Shown one piece after another: positions 39,001-48,109 of a stretch of 64,000 bases of DNA. Source of the DNA: Heterobilharzia americana (taxonomy: Eukaryota > Platyhelminthes > Trematoda > Strigeidida > Schistosomatidae); the NCBI GenBank assembly GCA_944470555.2, contig OX104127.1:94016708-94080707 (forward strand), written 5' to 3'. Position 1 is the stretch's first letter, and every line of letters begins with the position of its first letter. A program made the position numbers and the translations under genes. The notes under the pieces were generated by a model. That model saw nothing but the letters and a program-made list of their open reading frames with translations, was not told where the DNA came from and made no database searches.

Positions 39001-42000
39001 TAGCCTGAAACCATTGTTGAGATCTTCTGTACTCAGCATGTGGATACAAGATACGGATTTTCAACACCAACCCAGTCAAGTCAGTGCTTCTGTGTGATGG
39101 TTGAGAGACTTGGCGCGTTACGAAAGGGGTTTCCAATAAACTATAGACATTCATCAACAACTGCTCACGCTCGCTACTGAAGATCAGATGGCCAGAATAA
39201 TAAGAATAAGCAACAAGGAGCTATGGGAACGAACCAACCAAGAACCTATCACCCAACAAATATGTAGAAGGAAGTGGAGATGGATTGGGCATACACTGAG
39301 AAGGCCGACTGGGGACATCACGCGTCAGGCCAGTTGCTCGAGTGGAATCCCCATGGGAAGCGACGAGTTTGGCGTCCGAGGTGAGGGTGACATGGAGGAG
39401 GTCGTGCGAGGAGGAAATGAGAGCTTCTGGGCTGTCGTGGAACCAGGTTCAAAAGATCTCAGAGAACAGAGGTCACTGGAGACGTGCTACTGAAGCCCTA
39501 TGTTCCACTAGGAACCCAAGGGACTAATAATAATAAAATATAATAATAAAAATAGGCGATTATCTGAGCATAGTTGTAATAGGCGATCACCGTTGTCCGT
39601 ACGTTCAACCGGGATACCGAAAGTGCCACCTAAGTGCCCTTCTGCTTCACTCAGTCTACCCACCTGTGCGTTGAAATCACCTGCAACAACCACCACATCC
39701 GAACGTTTAGCTTTCGAGAGGAGGCTAGACAGTTATCAGTAAGACTCCTCCTTCATTTCATCCGAACTGCAGTCAGTGGGTGCGTAAGCAGAGATTACAA
39801 AGAGACAACGGCGAGTTTCACTACTCCTTTTAGTTCTCACTGTGCCGTCCAGTCGCATAGCGCAGAGGTGACTATCAACTTGGACTCAGTCTAGTAGTGG
39901 GTTTTCTACCCCAGTGCTTAGTCCTATGCTTACACCTGCAAGACCCCGAGAGCTAGCTATCAAATCTCCAGAAACTTGAAGCGTGAATTTTGCAGATTAA
40001 TCAGACTGGTTGAGAGGTTAGGTGAATAACCGCACTTGGGTCCTGTATGCATGTCTCACAAACAGCACGCATCCATGGCCAGAGTTGCTAGAGTCTTTGC
40101 CAACGAAGCCTCTTGACCAATTTGACTGAGGGTGCGAACATTGAAGGCTCCAATATGTAATTTCGAGCGTGGTTTAAGGAGACCAGGGATGCTGTTCTGT
40201 GGACTCAGATCGTTGTCGAAAGCTACAGAGCTAGGAGAGATTGAAGATAATGTAGTATCGTTAGTTGAGAGACGTGAAGGAAGATTAGAAGGTAGTGAAG
40301 GGGGAGGTGGATAGCAGTCTGAGGAAACTTCAGTGCTGATAAAGTTGTGTGGGCGGTTGACACTTCCTGGTTGCCCACACCGTGGAAGAATATTTCTTCT
40401 TAGGGTACCTGAAAGAGATTTGTGTGACCACAGAGCTCATCGGACATCTGCTTCGAGACCTGTCACACGTAGCCTTCTGAGTATGATTATTTGGACTTTG
40501 TATTTTTGCGGCCGGATGGTCGAAAGGAAATGACAAATGAACCAACACCGCCGGTCCGGCAGACCGTGAGGCATGGTGGAGTGTGTTATTTTTGGGGCCA
40601 ACGTTATCCAAAGCCCTGTTCCACTGAGAAGGCAGCATAAGCATGGCACTGCTGGTCATCCAAGGGAAACACCTTGCTGCTATCACACCTCATCCAGCTA
40701 GCAGCAGTACGACTTCGCCCTCAGAACCTCATCACAGTGTGGCAATCTACACTACAACGGTAACTACGCTTCCTCTAAACCCCATACAACATACGTTCCT
40801 GGTACAGTAGGACCTCGATAGAACAAGGGTTCCACCACCATAGCTCGTTGCGTCATTGTGATATGCAAGCTCGACCACTACATCAAGGTAGCAGGTATCC
40901 GTCGGGACTGAGATCCTACTTCTCGGGATAAGTGGTACAGTATTGAAATCACCAAAGGCGGCAGTCACCAGCACAGATACTACAAGATATTCCTAATGAT
41001 ATCGATTTCCTGACTGAATTCAATTAGCTAAAACAGCTATAACCAATATGAAAAGATCCAAAGCAGCAGCACCTCACGGTTGTCACCACACCTTTCTCAG
41101 GATGGAGATAGGGAATTGACGATTGGAGTAACGGAGGTACTATGCAGTGTATGGGATTCACAGGTAGTGCAGTCAGACTGGTCTAACTCACTCATATCAT
41201 ATTATGACAACCATAGGTGAATCAGTCTAACTAACATCGTATCCTAGATTCTTTGGTCCATAGTTATCTGACACTTAACTGCAGCTCGAGAAAAAACCAG
41301 TTGAGTTTTGGATCTCGGAAAGGGCGCATCGATCAGATTTTCACCCTTCGACAGCTCCTGGAACGCAGGCATACTTACCGGCCAGTGGCCGACACTTGCC
41401 ATATTTCTTGACCTGAAGGCGCAATTCGACTCTGTCAACTGTGAAGTATTTATAGGAGTGTCTGGAAGTGAAGGGAGTACCGAACAATTTTAGCATCATA
41501 ATTACGTTATAAAACAATTTTCACACGAAACCTCGACCGCTTAATAATCATGATGCCAAGAAGACATTCCCGCCGTACATATACAGTGTTGATGCACATC
41601 ACCTACCACCAGGAGTATGAATAAAGTGTATAATGCTTATCAAAGCTCTCAAATCGAACTCACCCAACCATGTAAGGGTTTACGAAGAGTTGTTATTTGA
41701 ATTGATGACAACTAGTGGTGTCGAACAGGGATGTGCGCTCTCATTGTTCCTTCTCAACTTCTCTATAGATGTGCTAATGAACATAACCTCGGGTACATCT
41801 CACTTCACAGGGATTAGTCTACTCCCTGGAGGGCATCTGGTTCACCTGGAGTACGTAAACGACACTGTCCTGCTAGGCGGAGATGCTGACAAAATCCAGG
41901 CTCTCCTGAACACCTCGAGCAGAAATCTGTCTATGCTTGGCACGCGTTTCACATCCACCTGTCATATTATGAAACAGTCACGAGATTTTGACCACAAGTG

Positions 42001-45000
42001 TCCTCATAACGTTGCTCGCGTATGGTGTAATCATCATATGAGCAATGTCGAGGTTAGGCGAAGGAGAATAGGAAACTCAATCGATGAGGCTGTGAACCTT
42101 CACCAACTGAGGTGGCTTTGACATATGTTGTTCATGCCGGGTCACCACCTAACTCGACGTGCGATGCCAGAAGAAGTTGGATTAGTTTGCAAGGGGGGAA
42201 CTCAAGATGAGCTTACGAAGACGTGGTACCAGTCTCTGAAGGTCGGTTTGAGTCGTGTAAACTACATGACTGAGGTTCTCGAGACCATAGGAACCAATTT
42301 TTGAGGACTTGATAAGATGGATGAAAATCGGTCACAATCGTGGAGATGTATTCCCTTTCTGACGTCTTCAATGTTTTCGCTAGCCTGAATGTTGAGATTT
42401 GCTCTCCCCCTATACACATTAATCTACTTTGACACCACTTTTTCCCATATATTTGTTCTTTGTTCGCTACTGGGAAGTCTAGCAACTCGAGCGGATGCAC
42501 CCACATGCAAATTTTCGTTCCCTTTTCCAACTAACTGATGTCCATTTGTTTTTATGTCTGCGATTTTATCCCCATCCCAGAAATTTAGACATGAACGAAG
42601 CATTCCTATTAAAATCTGTATGCCTCTCAATTCCCTCGACTACCTATTCTCCGTGCCTTAGTGAATCACATATAACTGAACACTTCATCTTTGACACCAT
42701 CACAACCATAAGACACCTCCACGTCCTTACTCACCTCAAAAAACAACGAAATCAATAAGTTTCACTTGACCACATGAGACCTTCATGCAATTCCTGCACT
42801 ATGAAGTAACCTGTCAACGAAAATTTGTAACAGCGAATTGTAACCCCTCCAAGATCTGCTTCATTTTATGCATGAAAGAGCCAACTCAACTTGGAGGACG
42901 ACATCATCCCAAACAGGTGTATGCTGGATGCTCTGCGACAGAGGTATAGTTGTAGGTCAGATGCCATATTTTTCAGTGTTTCGCTCAACGTCCCGGTTAC
43001 ATGCTCTGAAAAATCATCGAGAACCAATCTTCTTGACGCTTGGTACCTTTCGCCTAATAAATCGAAATTGACGCTACGTATCAACCGATGTTGATGTCTT
43101 CTCCACATCTTTCGTGTTCACCAGCTTCCACTTCTCTTGCTCATTGTGAATACTTTTCCACAGTTGAAGCTTTCATTTCGCGCCTTGGTCAGAGCAAGAC
43201 AGAATGAGTCTTCTCTCATTAATCAATTCGGATGAGGTTGTGGAAACCCACTAGCCTTTGCCAACCTGTGCATCTAGGTTACCAATCGCTTTTACTGCTT
43301 TCCTACAACTAACCAAGTACTATATCAGGATTCATGACAACGGGAACTGCCACAATGTTCAGATAAGTACGTGGGTATCTCTTAAACACACCTGACTTTT
43401 TCATCTTCCAGTCAAGCACGCAGAAATTTAACCCGTTTGTTTCCTGCACCCGGCAAGGTGCAGACGCCCACATCCACGTACTAGTGCACAATCGGAGTCC
43501 AACCAGGTATTTAGAGAACGAAAATCCTCCGGCGATGACTTACATCGATATGAACAATCAGTGTCCATCACTGGTTTGGTGCCAGAAAATGTCAGGTGAG
43601 GCAATGTCTTATGTTTGGAGTTAGTGCTGGCCAGTAACAAGTAATTGTCACAGAAAAATTCTAAGGAACGGTGACTCTCGTCGGTTTGTCGGCAGAAGAT
43701 ACCACAAACATCACACAATATGTGATTTCGACCAACCCAGTTTTCCCACTTTAACACTGAGATAACTCGCTACTATGGTCACATCTGAAAGCTTGGCTTA
43801 AAGTAGCGAAATTGAGATCTTTCGGCAGAACTCATCATTTGGTTTCTCACTAGTCAACTGACACAGACCCACCTTTTCCCCAATCCATTATCATATCCCA
43901 AGTGGTGACAAATTCACAAATTCACGTGAAAACTTACTACCCCATACTACCCCGGTATAGACTGAAATCTATCTTCTGTATAAAAATTGAATATGAATTT
44001 CAAGATAATGAGTGCAGGTTACAATTGATTATGGATACTACAGGGGAAACCTTGAGAAAAAAGGTAGACTAACCTTATTGTTCGTTAGGCACTGACTAGT
44101 ACCGTGTGTGGTATCCTTATGTACACTATAGTTCCGGGACTGTACTTCGACTGAACTGGAATATGCCACCGGACTATCAGCGCTTAATTGTCTGGAGTTA
44201 GAACTTGGGAATGAACTGAAAGGGTGTAATCTGTCGTCAATTTGGGACTGTTTACATCCTTTACTGATAGTACTCGGGGAAAGTTGAGACTGGACACCTT
44301 GATTGCTTCCTAATGTAACACTTGTCCTGTTAGACCCATAAACCATACCGTTGGTGGACGGTGATAGTTTACTCGCCGTACATGCTGACAAGGAATTAGG
44401 AGACTGTTCAAGCAAATCACCGATGGATGCTCGAATGGCATTAACCAACTGGTGCAATGTGGATTTTTCTGAAATAGAAGAGAAAATAAATGGCTGCATA
44501 GATTCATAAAAACATAATGACAAACTTTACATTTACTTGTGATACACAGCGGGCCACTAAGCCTTTATGTATTAAACCCATGCCACCAACATCGTGGTTT
44601 GAAAAATAGCATGCCACTAATCTGTTGCTGAAAAAGGTGAGTCCCTGTCATACTGCCCGACATACGCTTTCGCGCTCAACAAACCTGATAACATCCACTT
44701 CTACTACAAGCACAACCATCAACCTACTTGGAGTATATTAAGCACAGAGAACTTCTCACCTGACTTTTGAACTGCATCACGACCCGAAGTCATCTCTGCT
44801 CCTTTTAACTGGCAGGTCTTGGGACGCTGGAAACAAAAGTACTCGGGGAAGAATTCTCTAAAATTGATCGCTGTGGAGATATTCTCCTCTCAGTCGGAAA
44901 CTTTGTAGAGCTGCCGTCTGATAACGGAGAGCTATTTGGAGATATCTCCATATCGTCAGTTGTAGATGTCCTGGATGGCATGTGTTGTTGCTTGGTCTTT

Positions 45001-45665
45001 TTCAAAAGGTCGTAACGCGAATCAAAAAACCCTGAGCGACTAACTATTCAAAGAGGTGTGTTACTAGGAAAAGCAACAAACCATGACTTTTCCCGTCACC
45101 ATGTAACACTTCTGTGATGTAACGTGCATCACCCGCATGACTATAAATGGATTGTGAAAGTAAGGAATCGTTACTTGGTTACAGCGGTATCCAAATGTGA
45201 TGAACTTGGCCGTCGAACTTCCGAGTTGTATGAAAACTTAGTTCGTTTAAACTCGGTAGGTGGAAGCGAACGATCACCTTTCACGGCTCCGGATTCAGTT
45301 TCTGAAGTCGCATGGGGTCTTTTGAGATTATTTTCTGAAAGAAAATAGTGATGCCTCCCAAAGTTACCTTCATTGTGCTTCCGTTCACTCAGCAGCCTGA
45401 GAAGGTCCCTCCTGTTCATTTCCGGTAAATTCCATTCTGGTGGTTTCTGCCATTGTGAAACTTCCGTCATACAATTGTAGAAGTAAATTTTCCCCTTGGA
45501 GCTTAGCTGTTCAGACCAGTATCCACAAGTTCTGATAGCACTCTTTTGCCACTGTACATGGAATCAAATGTGGAAAAGTAAACTTGCCTCTGGCTTTCTG
45601 TGGACACTACGCTCTTTCTTCATTTGGTGATTCACGGGGTTTGAGGAGCGACTCGAATGGTCCAT
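17948..45665 (-). CDS. WAC: WAC homologue, WW domain adaptor with coiled coil (10 exons seen)
   Basis: Ten minus-strand exons join in consistent phase, about 755 codons if the frameshift noted below is ignored. The WW domain is [16 protein letters not shown] followed by [11 protein letters not shown], with tryptophans 22 apart and the closing proline. Serine/threonine/proline-rich low-complexity segments follow. The conserved C-terminus is [19 protein letters not shown], then [18 protein letters not shown] and a short coiled coil. This order is specific to WAC. Known role of WAC in animals: a nuclear adaptor that couples the RNF20/RNF40 H2B ubiquitin ligase to RNA polymerase II, with roles in checkpoint and TORC1 control. 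Introns grow from 36 bases at the 5' end to over 11 kb, a typical schistosome pattern. The first exon is not identified. Exon 44,760-45,031 has a 1-base deletion relative to its mirror copy at 49,763-50,035, which would break the frame if real. Confidence 0.88.
18033..19001 (-). other. WAC intron with a family B end fragment
   Basis: Apart from a 60-base family B 3' end piece at about 18,302-18,362, nothing was recognised. Confidence 0.5.
18302..18362 (-). repeat. Family B 3' terminal fragment
   Basis: The segment starting AACATAGGACCA matches the last ~60 bases of family B at 1,888 and 33,785, without the coding part. An extremely 5'-truncated insertion. Confidence 0.6.
19002..19129 (-). 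CDS. WAC: WAC exon: conserved coiled-coil segment
   Basis: Acceptor TTCCAG, donor GTGAGT, phase 0 in and phase 2 out. Encodes [19 protein letters not shown] and [17 protein letters not shown], the best-conserved part of the WAC C-terminus. Confidence 0.9.
19272..19677 (-). CDS. WAC: WAC exon: Ser/Pro-rich linker and start of C-terminal domain
   Basis: 406 bases, donor GTGAGT, phase 1 in (one base completes a glycine codon) and phase 0 out. Encodes a Ser/Thr/Asn/Pro-rich stretch followed by [21 protein letters not shown], the WAC equivalent of the segment that leads into the coiled coil. Confidence 0.88.
19678..20999 (-). other. WAC intron, nothing recognised
   Basis: Two overlapping plus-strand frames of about 77 codons near 19,991-20,265 have no splice, protein or repeat support. 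Confidence 0.5.
21000..21069 (-). CDS. WAC: WAC small internal exon
   Basis: 70 bases, acceptor TTTCTAG, donor GTATGT. Its phases (two bases in, two bases out) fit both neighbours. Encodes [18 protein letters not shown]. Confidence 0.8.
21070..22190 (-). other. WAC intron, nothing recognised
   Basis: No coding or repeat signal that I can support. Sequence from about 22,070 onward may be further degenerate family B. Confidence 0.45.
22191..23146 (-). mobile_element. Family B fragment, direct repeat D1
   Basis: 956 bases that appear identical to 30,211-31,166 in the same orientation (constant offset 8,020, no indel between the ends). Minus-strand frame 22,244-22,570 encodes a degenerate family B C-terminal region, with [15 protein letters not shown]. 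Abrupt loss of identity at both ends indicates a DNA-level duplication. Confidence 0.85.
23147..23363. other. Unassigned 217-base segment between repeats
   Basis: AC-rich sequence present once in the window, between D1 and C1. Not recognised. Confidence 0.4.
23364..25762 (-). mobile_element. Family B fragment, copy C1 (dead reverse transcriptase)
   Basis: Minus-strand pieces of family B: endonuclease C-terminus with [13 protein letters not shown] (25,170-25,385), linker (24,540-24,749), early RT with [15 protein letters not shown] (24,277-24,462), and late RT (23,649-24,137). The catalytic box is [11 protein letters not shown], not YADD, and the late RT is joined by an internal deletion straight to the FDHKC block, so it cannot be functional. 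Bases 23,364-24,918 form an inverted repeat with 27,637-29,191; bases 24,162-25,762 match 56,970-58,575. Confidence 0.88.
26102..26320 (-). CDS. WAC: WAC exon inside the inverted LINE pair
   Basis: 219 bases, acceptor ATTTTAG, donor GTCAGT, phase 1 at both ends, so it can be skipped without a frameshift. Encodes [20 protein letters not shown] and ILKAALHHH, resembling the QDPNLLRQLLPAL-type segment of animal WAC. It sits between the inverted repeats C1 and C2. Confidence 0.82.
26820..29191 (+). mobile_element. Family B fragment, copy C2
   Basis: From 27,637 this is the mirror image of C1 (positions sum to 52,555 throughout, no indel). It has the same dead RT (YVND near 28,640) and the same internal deletion. 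Upstream, about 26,820-27,636, are a family B-like 5' leader and the start of the endonuclease (AFNIR-type start near 27,370) in broken frames. The sharp end of similarity to C1 is at 27,637. Confidence 0.82.
29192..29789. other. Intron sequence partly continuing the repeat
   Basis: The first ~70 bases resemble, with many changes, the sequence after copy C3 at 42,407. The remainder (to 29,789) is not recognised; short frames on both strands have no support. Confidence 0.4.
29790..30190 (+). mobile_element. Family B 5' leader fragment
   Basis: Homologous by eye to the reverse complement of about 40,090-40,290: a run of matching blocks including GAGCTTTCAACGTACACATC against the start of the endonuclease. 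No intact frame. Confidence 0.55.
30211..31520 (-). mobile_element. Family B fragment containing direct repeat D2
   Basis: Bases 30,211-31,166 match D1; the frame 30,264-30,590 encodes the same 108 residues. From 31,300 to 31,520 it continues into a linker region homologous to 35,330-35,480. Degenerate. Confidence 0.78.
31854..32280 (-). CDS. WAC: WAC exon: Ser/Asn-rich middle region
   Basis: 427 bases, acceptor TTTACTAG, donor GTAAGT, phase 0 in, phase 1 out. Encodes a serine-rich region with [20 protein letters not shown], a short helix-prone segment. Low-complexity composition fits the middle of WAC proteins. Confidence 0.82.
32281..33770 (-). other. WAC intron, nothing recognised
   Basis: 1.5 kb of AT-rich sequence without a supported feature. 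Confidence 0.5.
33771..36217 (-). mobile_element. Family B element B3, 3' half
   Basis: Best-preserved family B reverse transcriptase here. On the minus strand are the RT start (35,068-35,289, with [12 protein letters not shown]), the RT core (34,738-35,052, with [15 protein letters not shown] and intact [11 protein letters not shown]), and the C-terminal region (33,958-34,236, with [12 protein letters not shown]). The region upstream of the RT has a 138-residue frame at 35,565-35,981. The 3' end carries an ATG-type tail near 33,770-33,783. Frames are broken, so it is probably inactive. The element is split by family A at 36,218; the 5' half resumes at 39,554. Confidence 0.88.
36218..39553 (+). 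mobile_element. Near full-length RTE-clade family A element A3, nested in B3
   Basis: 3.3 kb from the shared 5' end to a TAA/ATA-rich 3' tail at 39,523-39,553. The endonuclease (about 36,470-37,230) shows [33 protein letters not shown] and, after a frameshift, a GSDHS-coding site. The reverse transcriptase (about 37,970-39,090) shows [24 protein letters not shown], a KQGC-type block in a shifted frame, and [11 protein letters not shown] in place of FADD. The C-terminal region has [14 protein letters not shown]. At least five frameshifts break it, so it is inactive. Length and domain order match full-length RTE elements. Family B flanks it on both sides. Confidence 0.92.
39554..40960 (-). mobile_element. 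Family B element B3, 5' half
   Basis: Minus-strand endonuclease piece [19 protein letters not shown] (39,508-39,696, its end reading into A3), preceded by the N-terminal endonuclease and a 5' leader up to about 40,960. The leader matches that of the copy ending at 59,620 in several blocks (e.g. the CTAGCAGCAG segment). Together with 33,771-36,217 it forms a nearly complete family B element. Confidence 0.82.
41049..42406 (+). mobile_element. Family B fragment, copy C3
   Basis: Matches copy C2 at a constant offset of 13,215 from about 41,205 to 42,406, with the same dead RT (YVND) and the same internal deletion. Near 41,200 it lacks about 28 bases present in C2, and it has two small differences just upstream. 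Confidence 0.88.
42407..42802. other. Flank between C3 and the palindrome
   Basis: The first ~80 bases resemble the sequence after C2 (29,192). The rest is unassigned. The last ~25 bases resemble, with mismatches, the outer flank of the right palindrome arm at 51,994-52,015. Confidence 0.45.
43100..43900 (-). mobile_element. Family B endonuclease fragment in the left arm
   Basis: Minus-strand frame 43,428-43,757 matches the family B endonuclease C-terminus: [19 protein letters not shown] and [14 protein letters not shown]. More diverged than copies C1-C4. Confidence 0.75.
44074..44468 (-). CDS. WAC: WAC exon: Ser-rich region after the WW block
   Basis: 395 bases, acceptor ATTTCAG, donor GTTAGT, phase 1 in, phase 0 out. 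Encodes [20 protein letters not shown] then a Ser/Gln/Asn-rich segment ending QCLTNNK. Identical protein in the mirror copy at 50,327-50,721. Confidence 0.82.
44760..45031 (-). CDS. WAC: WAC exon with a 1-base deletion
   Basis: Acceptor CTCAG, donor GTGAGA, phase 1 at both ends in the intact form. Encodes [18 protein letters not shown] and a Ser/Pro-rich stretch. A run of four A (44,835-44,838) replaces the five T of the mirror copy (49,956-49,960), which shifts the frame and exits before the donor. Either a real mutation or a homopolymer sequencing error. Confidence 0.78.
45368..45551 (-). CDS. WAC: WAC exon: WW domain
   Basis: 184 bases, acceptor TGTACAG, donor GTAACT. Encodes [10 protein letters not shown] then the WW domain ([27 protein letters not shown]) and [16 protein letters not shown]. 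The downstream open frame continues to 45,171 (with [12 protein letters not shown]), separated only by a potential 33-base intron that is in-frame either way. The 3' boundary of this coding block is therefore uncertain and may be alternative. Confidence 0.85.
45588..45665 (-). CDS. WAC: WAC exon upstream of the WW domain, GC donor
   Basis: In-frame segment from a methionine: [20 protein letters not shown] then VHRKPE, ending at a GC donor (GAG then GCAAGT). A 36-base intron separates it from the WW exon and both sides are phase 0; the direct read-through frame has a stop inside the intron. Its true 5' end is unknown and may extend upstream. Confidence 0.5.
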
Positions 45666-46684
45666 GAATACTAACATGATAGGTACACAACACCCAAAAA
45701 GCTACCTTCCATGTGTTCTTCACTACTATTTTGAGTACCTAACGTGTTAACAAAAGTATGCAAGAATCAGGCCACCAATTGACTATTGCAACTCAAGACG
45801 CATAGCAGCTACTTGAGGGAAGGACAATACTAGCCCGCCAAAACAATTATAACCGCGGCAAAGGGTTTGACGAGCCATATTGTCAACCAAATAGGTATTT
45901 GAATGAGTGAAACAAAATCACCACCTACCTCGTCCTAAAACTTGTACAAAAACATATTCTTATAACGATTCAACCAGACTCGGCGCTCAACTTCTTCCAC
46001 GACTTTCAGGATGTCTATAATCTTGTATAAAAATGCTTTGCATTTACGTCCAAAGATACAGCGACCGAAATGGAACCTAAACCTTGGCCAACAACCTCTC
46101 ATTTTGATCAGTGTTGCCGGGTGTGAGGACACTGTCAGTAGGCTAGAACGGGTGTGAACGGGTTAAATGAGACAAGGTCCACGAGTTAACAAAAAAGACA
46201 ATTCGATCTATTCATATCCTATCTTTCACCTAGCAATTGCTCTCTATAGGCGTCACCTAGACCCTCAAGAATAACTTGAGAACCAAATAAATAGGTCCTA
46301 ATATAGTCCGAGCGTGCACAGGGAGTTAAAACAAGATTTCCCTGAAAGTCTCGCTGCGCAGGCCACAGATTCTTAGGGGGAATCAAAAAGAAGCTATGGC
46401 ATGCAAGGGGAAACTTTTGGATACTTCTCGTTTGTATTTTCCAACCACCCTGGGATTACATCAAAAATTACCTATATGACGACCAAATCAGACTCCGTGC
46501 ACAAATTATTGCGAGGCATTCGAAACAACTATGGACTGCATGTTTATAACCTAGGGCCTTCCTAAAGTCCGGCTAAATACTGTTGAAGTCACTTTTATTC
46601 CTCCTTTGTCGACCGGTGGGTATCGTGGTCAGATCAAGGCACAGTGTGATAACGTGTGGCATGCCCAGGTCATTAATGTCAAGT
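45666..46684. other. Left-arm region upstream of known WAC exons
   Basis: Should contain the WAC 5' end or promoter, but none was identified. A 65-codon minus-strand frame (45,935-46,132; KIIDILKVVEEVERRVWLNR) has no recognised match. Confidence 0.4.
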
Positions 46685-46891
46685 CAAAGCCTCAGGTAAC
46701 GTTGATATTCACCACTATATGGGACTGGCTGGTGGGCTGCAGTCGAGCAATGTTCTAGTGAGCAAGATAACGTAGCTCTCTCCTCTTGAACGCTGATGGT
46801 AAGTTCGGGTTCGCCGCTCGCAGTCACCACACTCTCAAAAACTTGATAGTGTTGTCCCAAGGCACTCCCAAGGAGTAACGGAATTCGTTAA

Positions 46892-47119
46892 ATCAAGGAT
46901 AGCAGCAGCAACCTTCCAAAAGATGCCACGAGATTAATCATCGAAAACTTCGTTGACAAAGATGAAGCTGGTTCCTTCTCATTGGACCCACCTAACGAGG
47001 AGGAAGGTGGTGACAATACGACCACCGGTCATTTCCGTCTTCCGACTAGGAAGCCCTCAGGAAATAAGGTCGATTGCAAACGGCTTTCGTGTGAAATTTT
47101 AAAATTGGTCAATAACTAA
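46892..47119 (+). CDS. Unrecognised open frame near the palindrome centre (left copy)
   Basis: 75 codons open from a stop to TAA with no ATG start: LPKDATRLIIENFVDKDEAG, then an acidic and Thr-rich stretch, then KRLSCEILKLVNN. The composition looks protein-like and could be an exon or an old transposon remnant. A second frame upstream on the same strand (about 46,775-46,878) reads NADGKFGFAARSHHTLKN. I do not recognise either. The mirror copy is at 47,675-47,902, minus. Confidence 0.3.
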   Translation: MKDSSSNLPKDATRLIIENFVDKDEAGSFSLDPPNEEEGGDNTTTGHFRLPTRKPSGNKVDCKRLSCEILKLVNN

Positions 47120-47212
47120 TCCAAAGGTTAGTGAAGGATGTAGTAAGTAGGTCACCTTCGACCCATAGATGTCCGACAGCAATTGAATGCTTATGCGGCA
47201 CTGTACGCGAGC

Positions 47213-47581
47213 GGTGTAAATACAAAGAAGTCGTCAGGAAACAGTGGTAATTAAATATTGCGTGTTAGGCCACTCTACTGCTGTATGGAATTGTATCACG
47301 CATTTCATGCATTACCAGCCGTTACGTTCGTCTCTTATTCATTCGAACGCCATGATTGTGCTGCACAAGTGATACTTTGATTCATGAAACTCAAGATAAG
47401 GGATTGTGTAAAGCAAAATACAGCCGGCAAAACTTTATCTATATCCATGTTGGATGCTCGACGAGCCCCAAAATGGATTTCTCACCTGTCGTGTGACTGG
47501 TTAGCCATTTTTAACACACAGCAGTAACCTCCTTATCCTGAGCCGTAGTTACAATTCGTTTTTCTTACAGCTCTAAGCACT
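47213..47581. other. 369-base palindrome spacer
   Basis: Non-duplicated sequence between the arms. No gene seen. It lies between the two divergent WAC 5' regions, so it is a candidate for bidirectional promoter activity, but no motif proves this. Confidence 0.6.
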
Positions 47582-47674
47582 GCTCGCGTACAGTGCCGCA
47601 TAAGCATTCAATTGCTGTCGGACATCTATGGGTCGAAGGTGACCTACTTACTACATCCTTCACTAACCTTTGGA

Positions 47675-47902
47675 TTAGTTATTGACCAATTTTAAAATTT
47701 CACACGAAAGCCGTTTGCAATCGACCTTATTTCCTGAGGGCTTCCTAGTCGGAAGACGGAAATGACCGGTGGTCGTATTGTCACCACCTTCCTCCTCGTT
47801 AGGTGGGTCCAATGAGAAGGAACCAGCTTCATCTTTGTCAACGAAGTTTTCGATGATTAATCTCGTGGCATCTTTTGGAAGGTTGCTGCTGCTATCCTTG
47901 AT
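47675..47902 (-). CDS. Unrecognised open frame near the palindrome centre (right copy)
   Basis: Mirror copy of 46,892-47,119 with the same 75 codons. Overlaps an antisense frame at 47,861-48,109; at most one of the two is likely to be translated. Confidence 0.3.
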   Translation of the reverse strand: MKDSSSNLPKDATRLIIENFVDKDEAGSFSLDPPNEEEGGDNTTTGHFRLPTRKPSGNKVDCKRLSCEILKLVNN

Positions 47903-48109
47903 TTAACGAATTCCGTTACTCCTTGGGAGTGCCTTGGACAACACTATCAAGTTTTTGAGAGTGTGGTGACTGCGAGCGGCGAACCCGAACTTACCATCAG
48001 CGTTCAAGAGGAGAGAGCTACGTTATCTTGCTCACTAGAACATTGCTCGACTGCAGCCCACCAGCCAGTCCCATATAGTGGTGAATATCAACGTTACCTG
48101 AGGCTTTGA
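47861..48109 (+). CDS. Unrecognised open frame in WAC-sense direction
   Basis: 82 codons open from a stop to TGA, no ATG: includes TNSVTPWECLGQHYQVFES and HQPVPYSGEYQRYLRL. Same strand as the right-arm WAC exons and about 1.1 kb upstream of them. In the left arm the frame is broken by a 1-base difference. No family recognised. Confidence 0.25.
   Translation, partial: SRGIFWKVAAAILDLTNSVTPWECLGQHYQVFESVVTASGEPELTISVQEERATLSCSLEHCSTAAHQPVPYSGEYQRYLRL

Larger units (their letters stand above)
42803..47212 (+). repeat. Left arm of a near-perfect 4.4-kb palindrome
   Basis: Reverse complement of 47,582-51,993; paired positions sum to 94,794-94,796 along the whole length. I found four single-base indels (near 43,381, 44,835, 46,667 and 46,857), some in homopolymers, and no substitutions in the stretches compared. 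The arm carries a family B remnant, the WAC 5' exons in the orientation that continues into the WAC exons at 32 kb and below, and unassigned open frames near the centre. Confidence 0.93.

Noticed and set aside
43309..43491. Separate small gene in the left arm
   Set aside because: It partly overlaps the family B endonuclease remnant, and its mirror in the right arm reads differently because of a 1-base indel.
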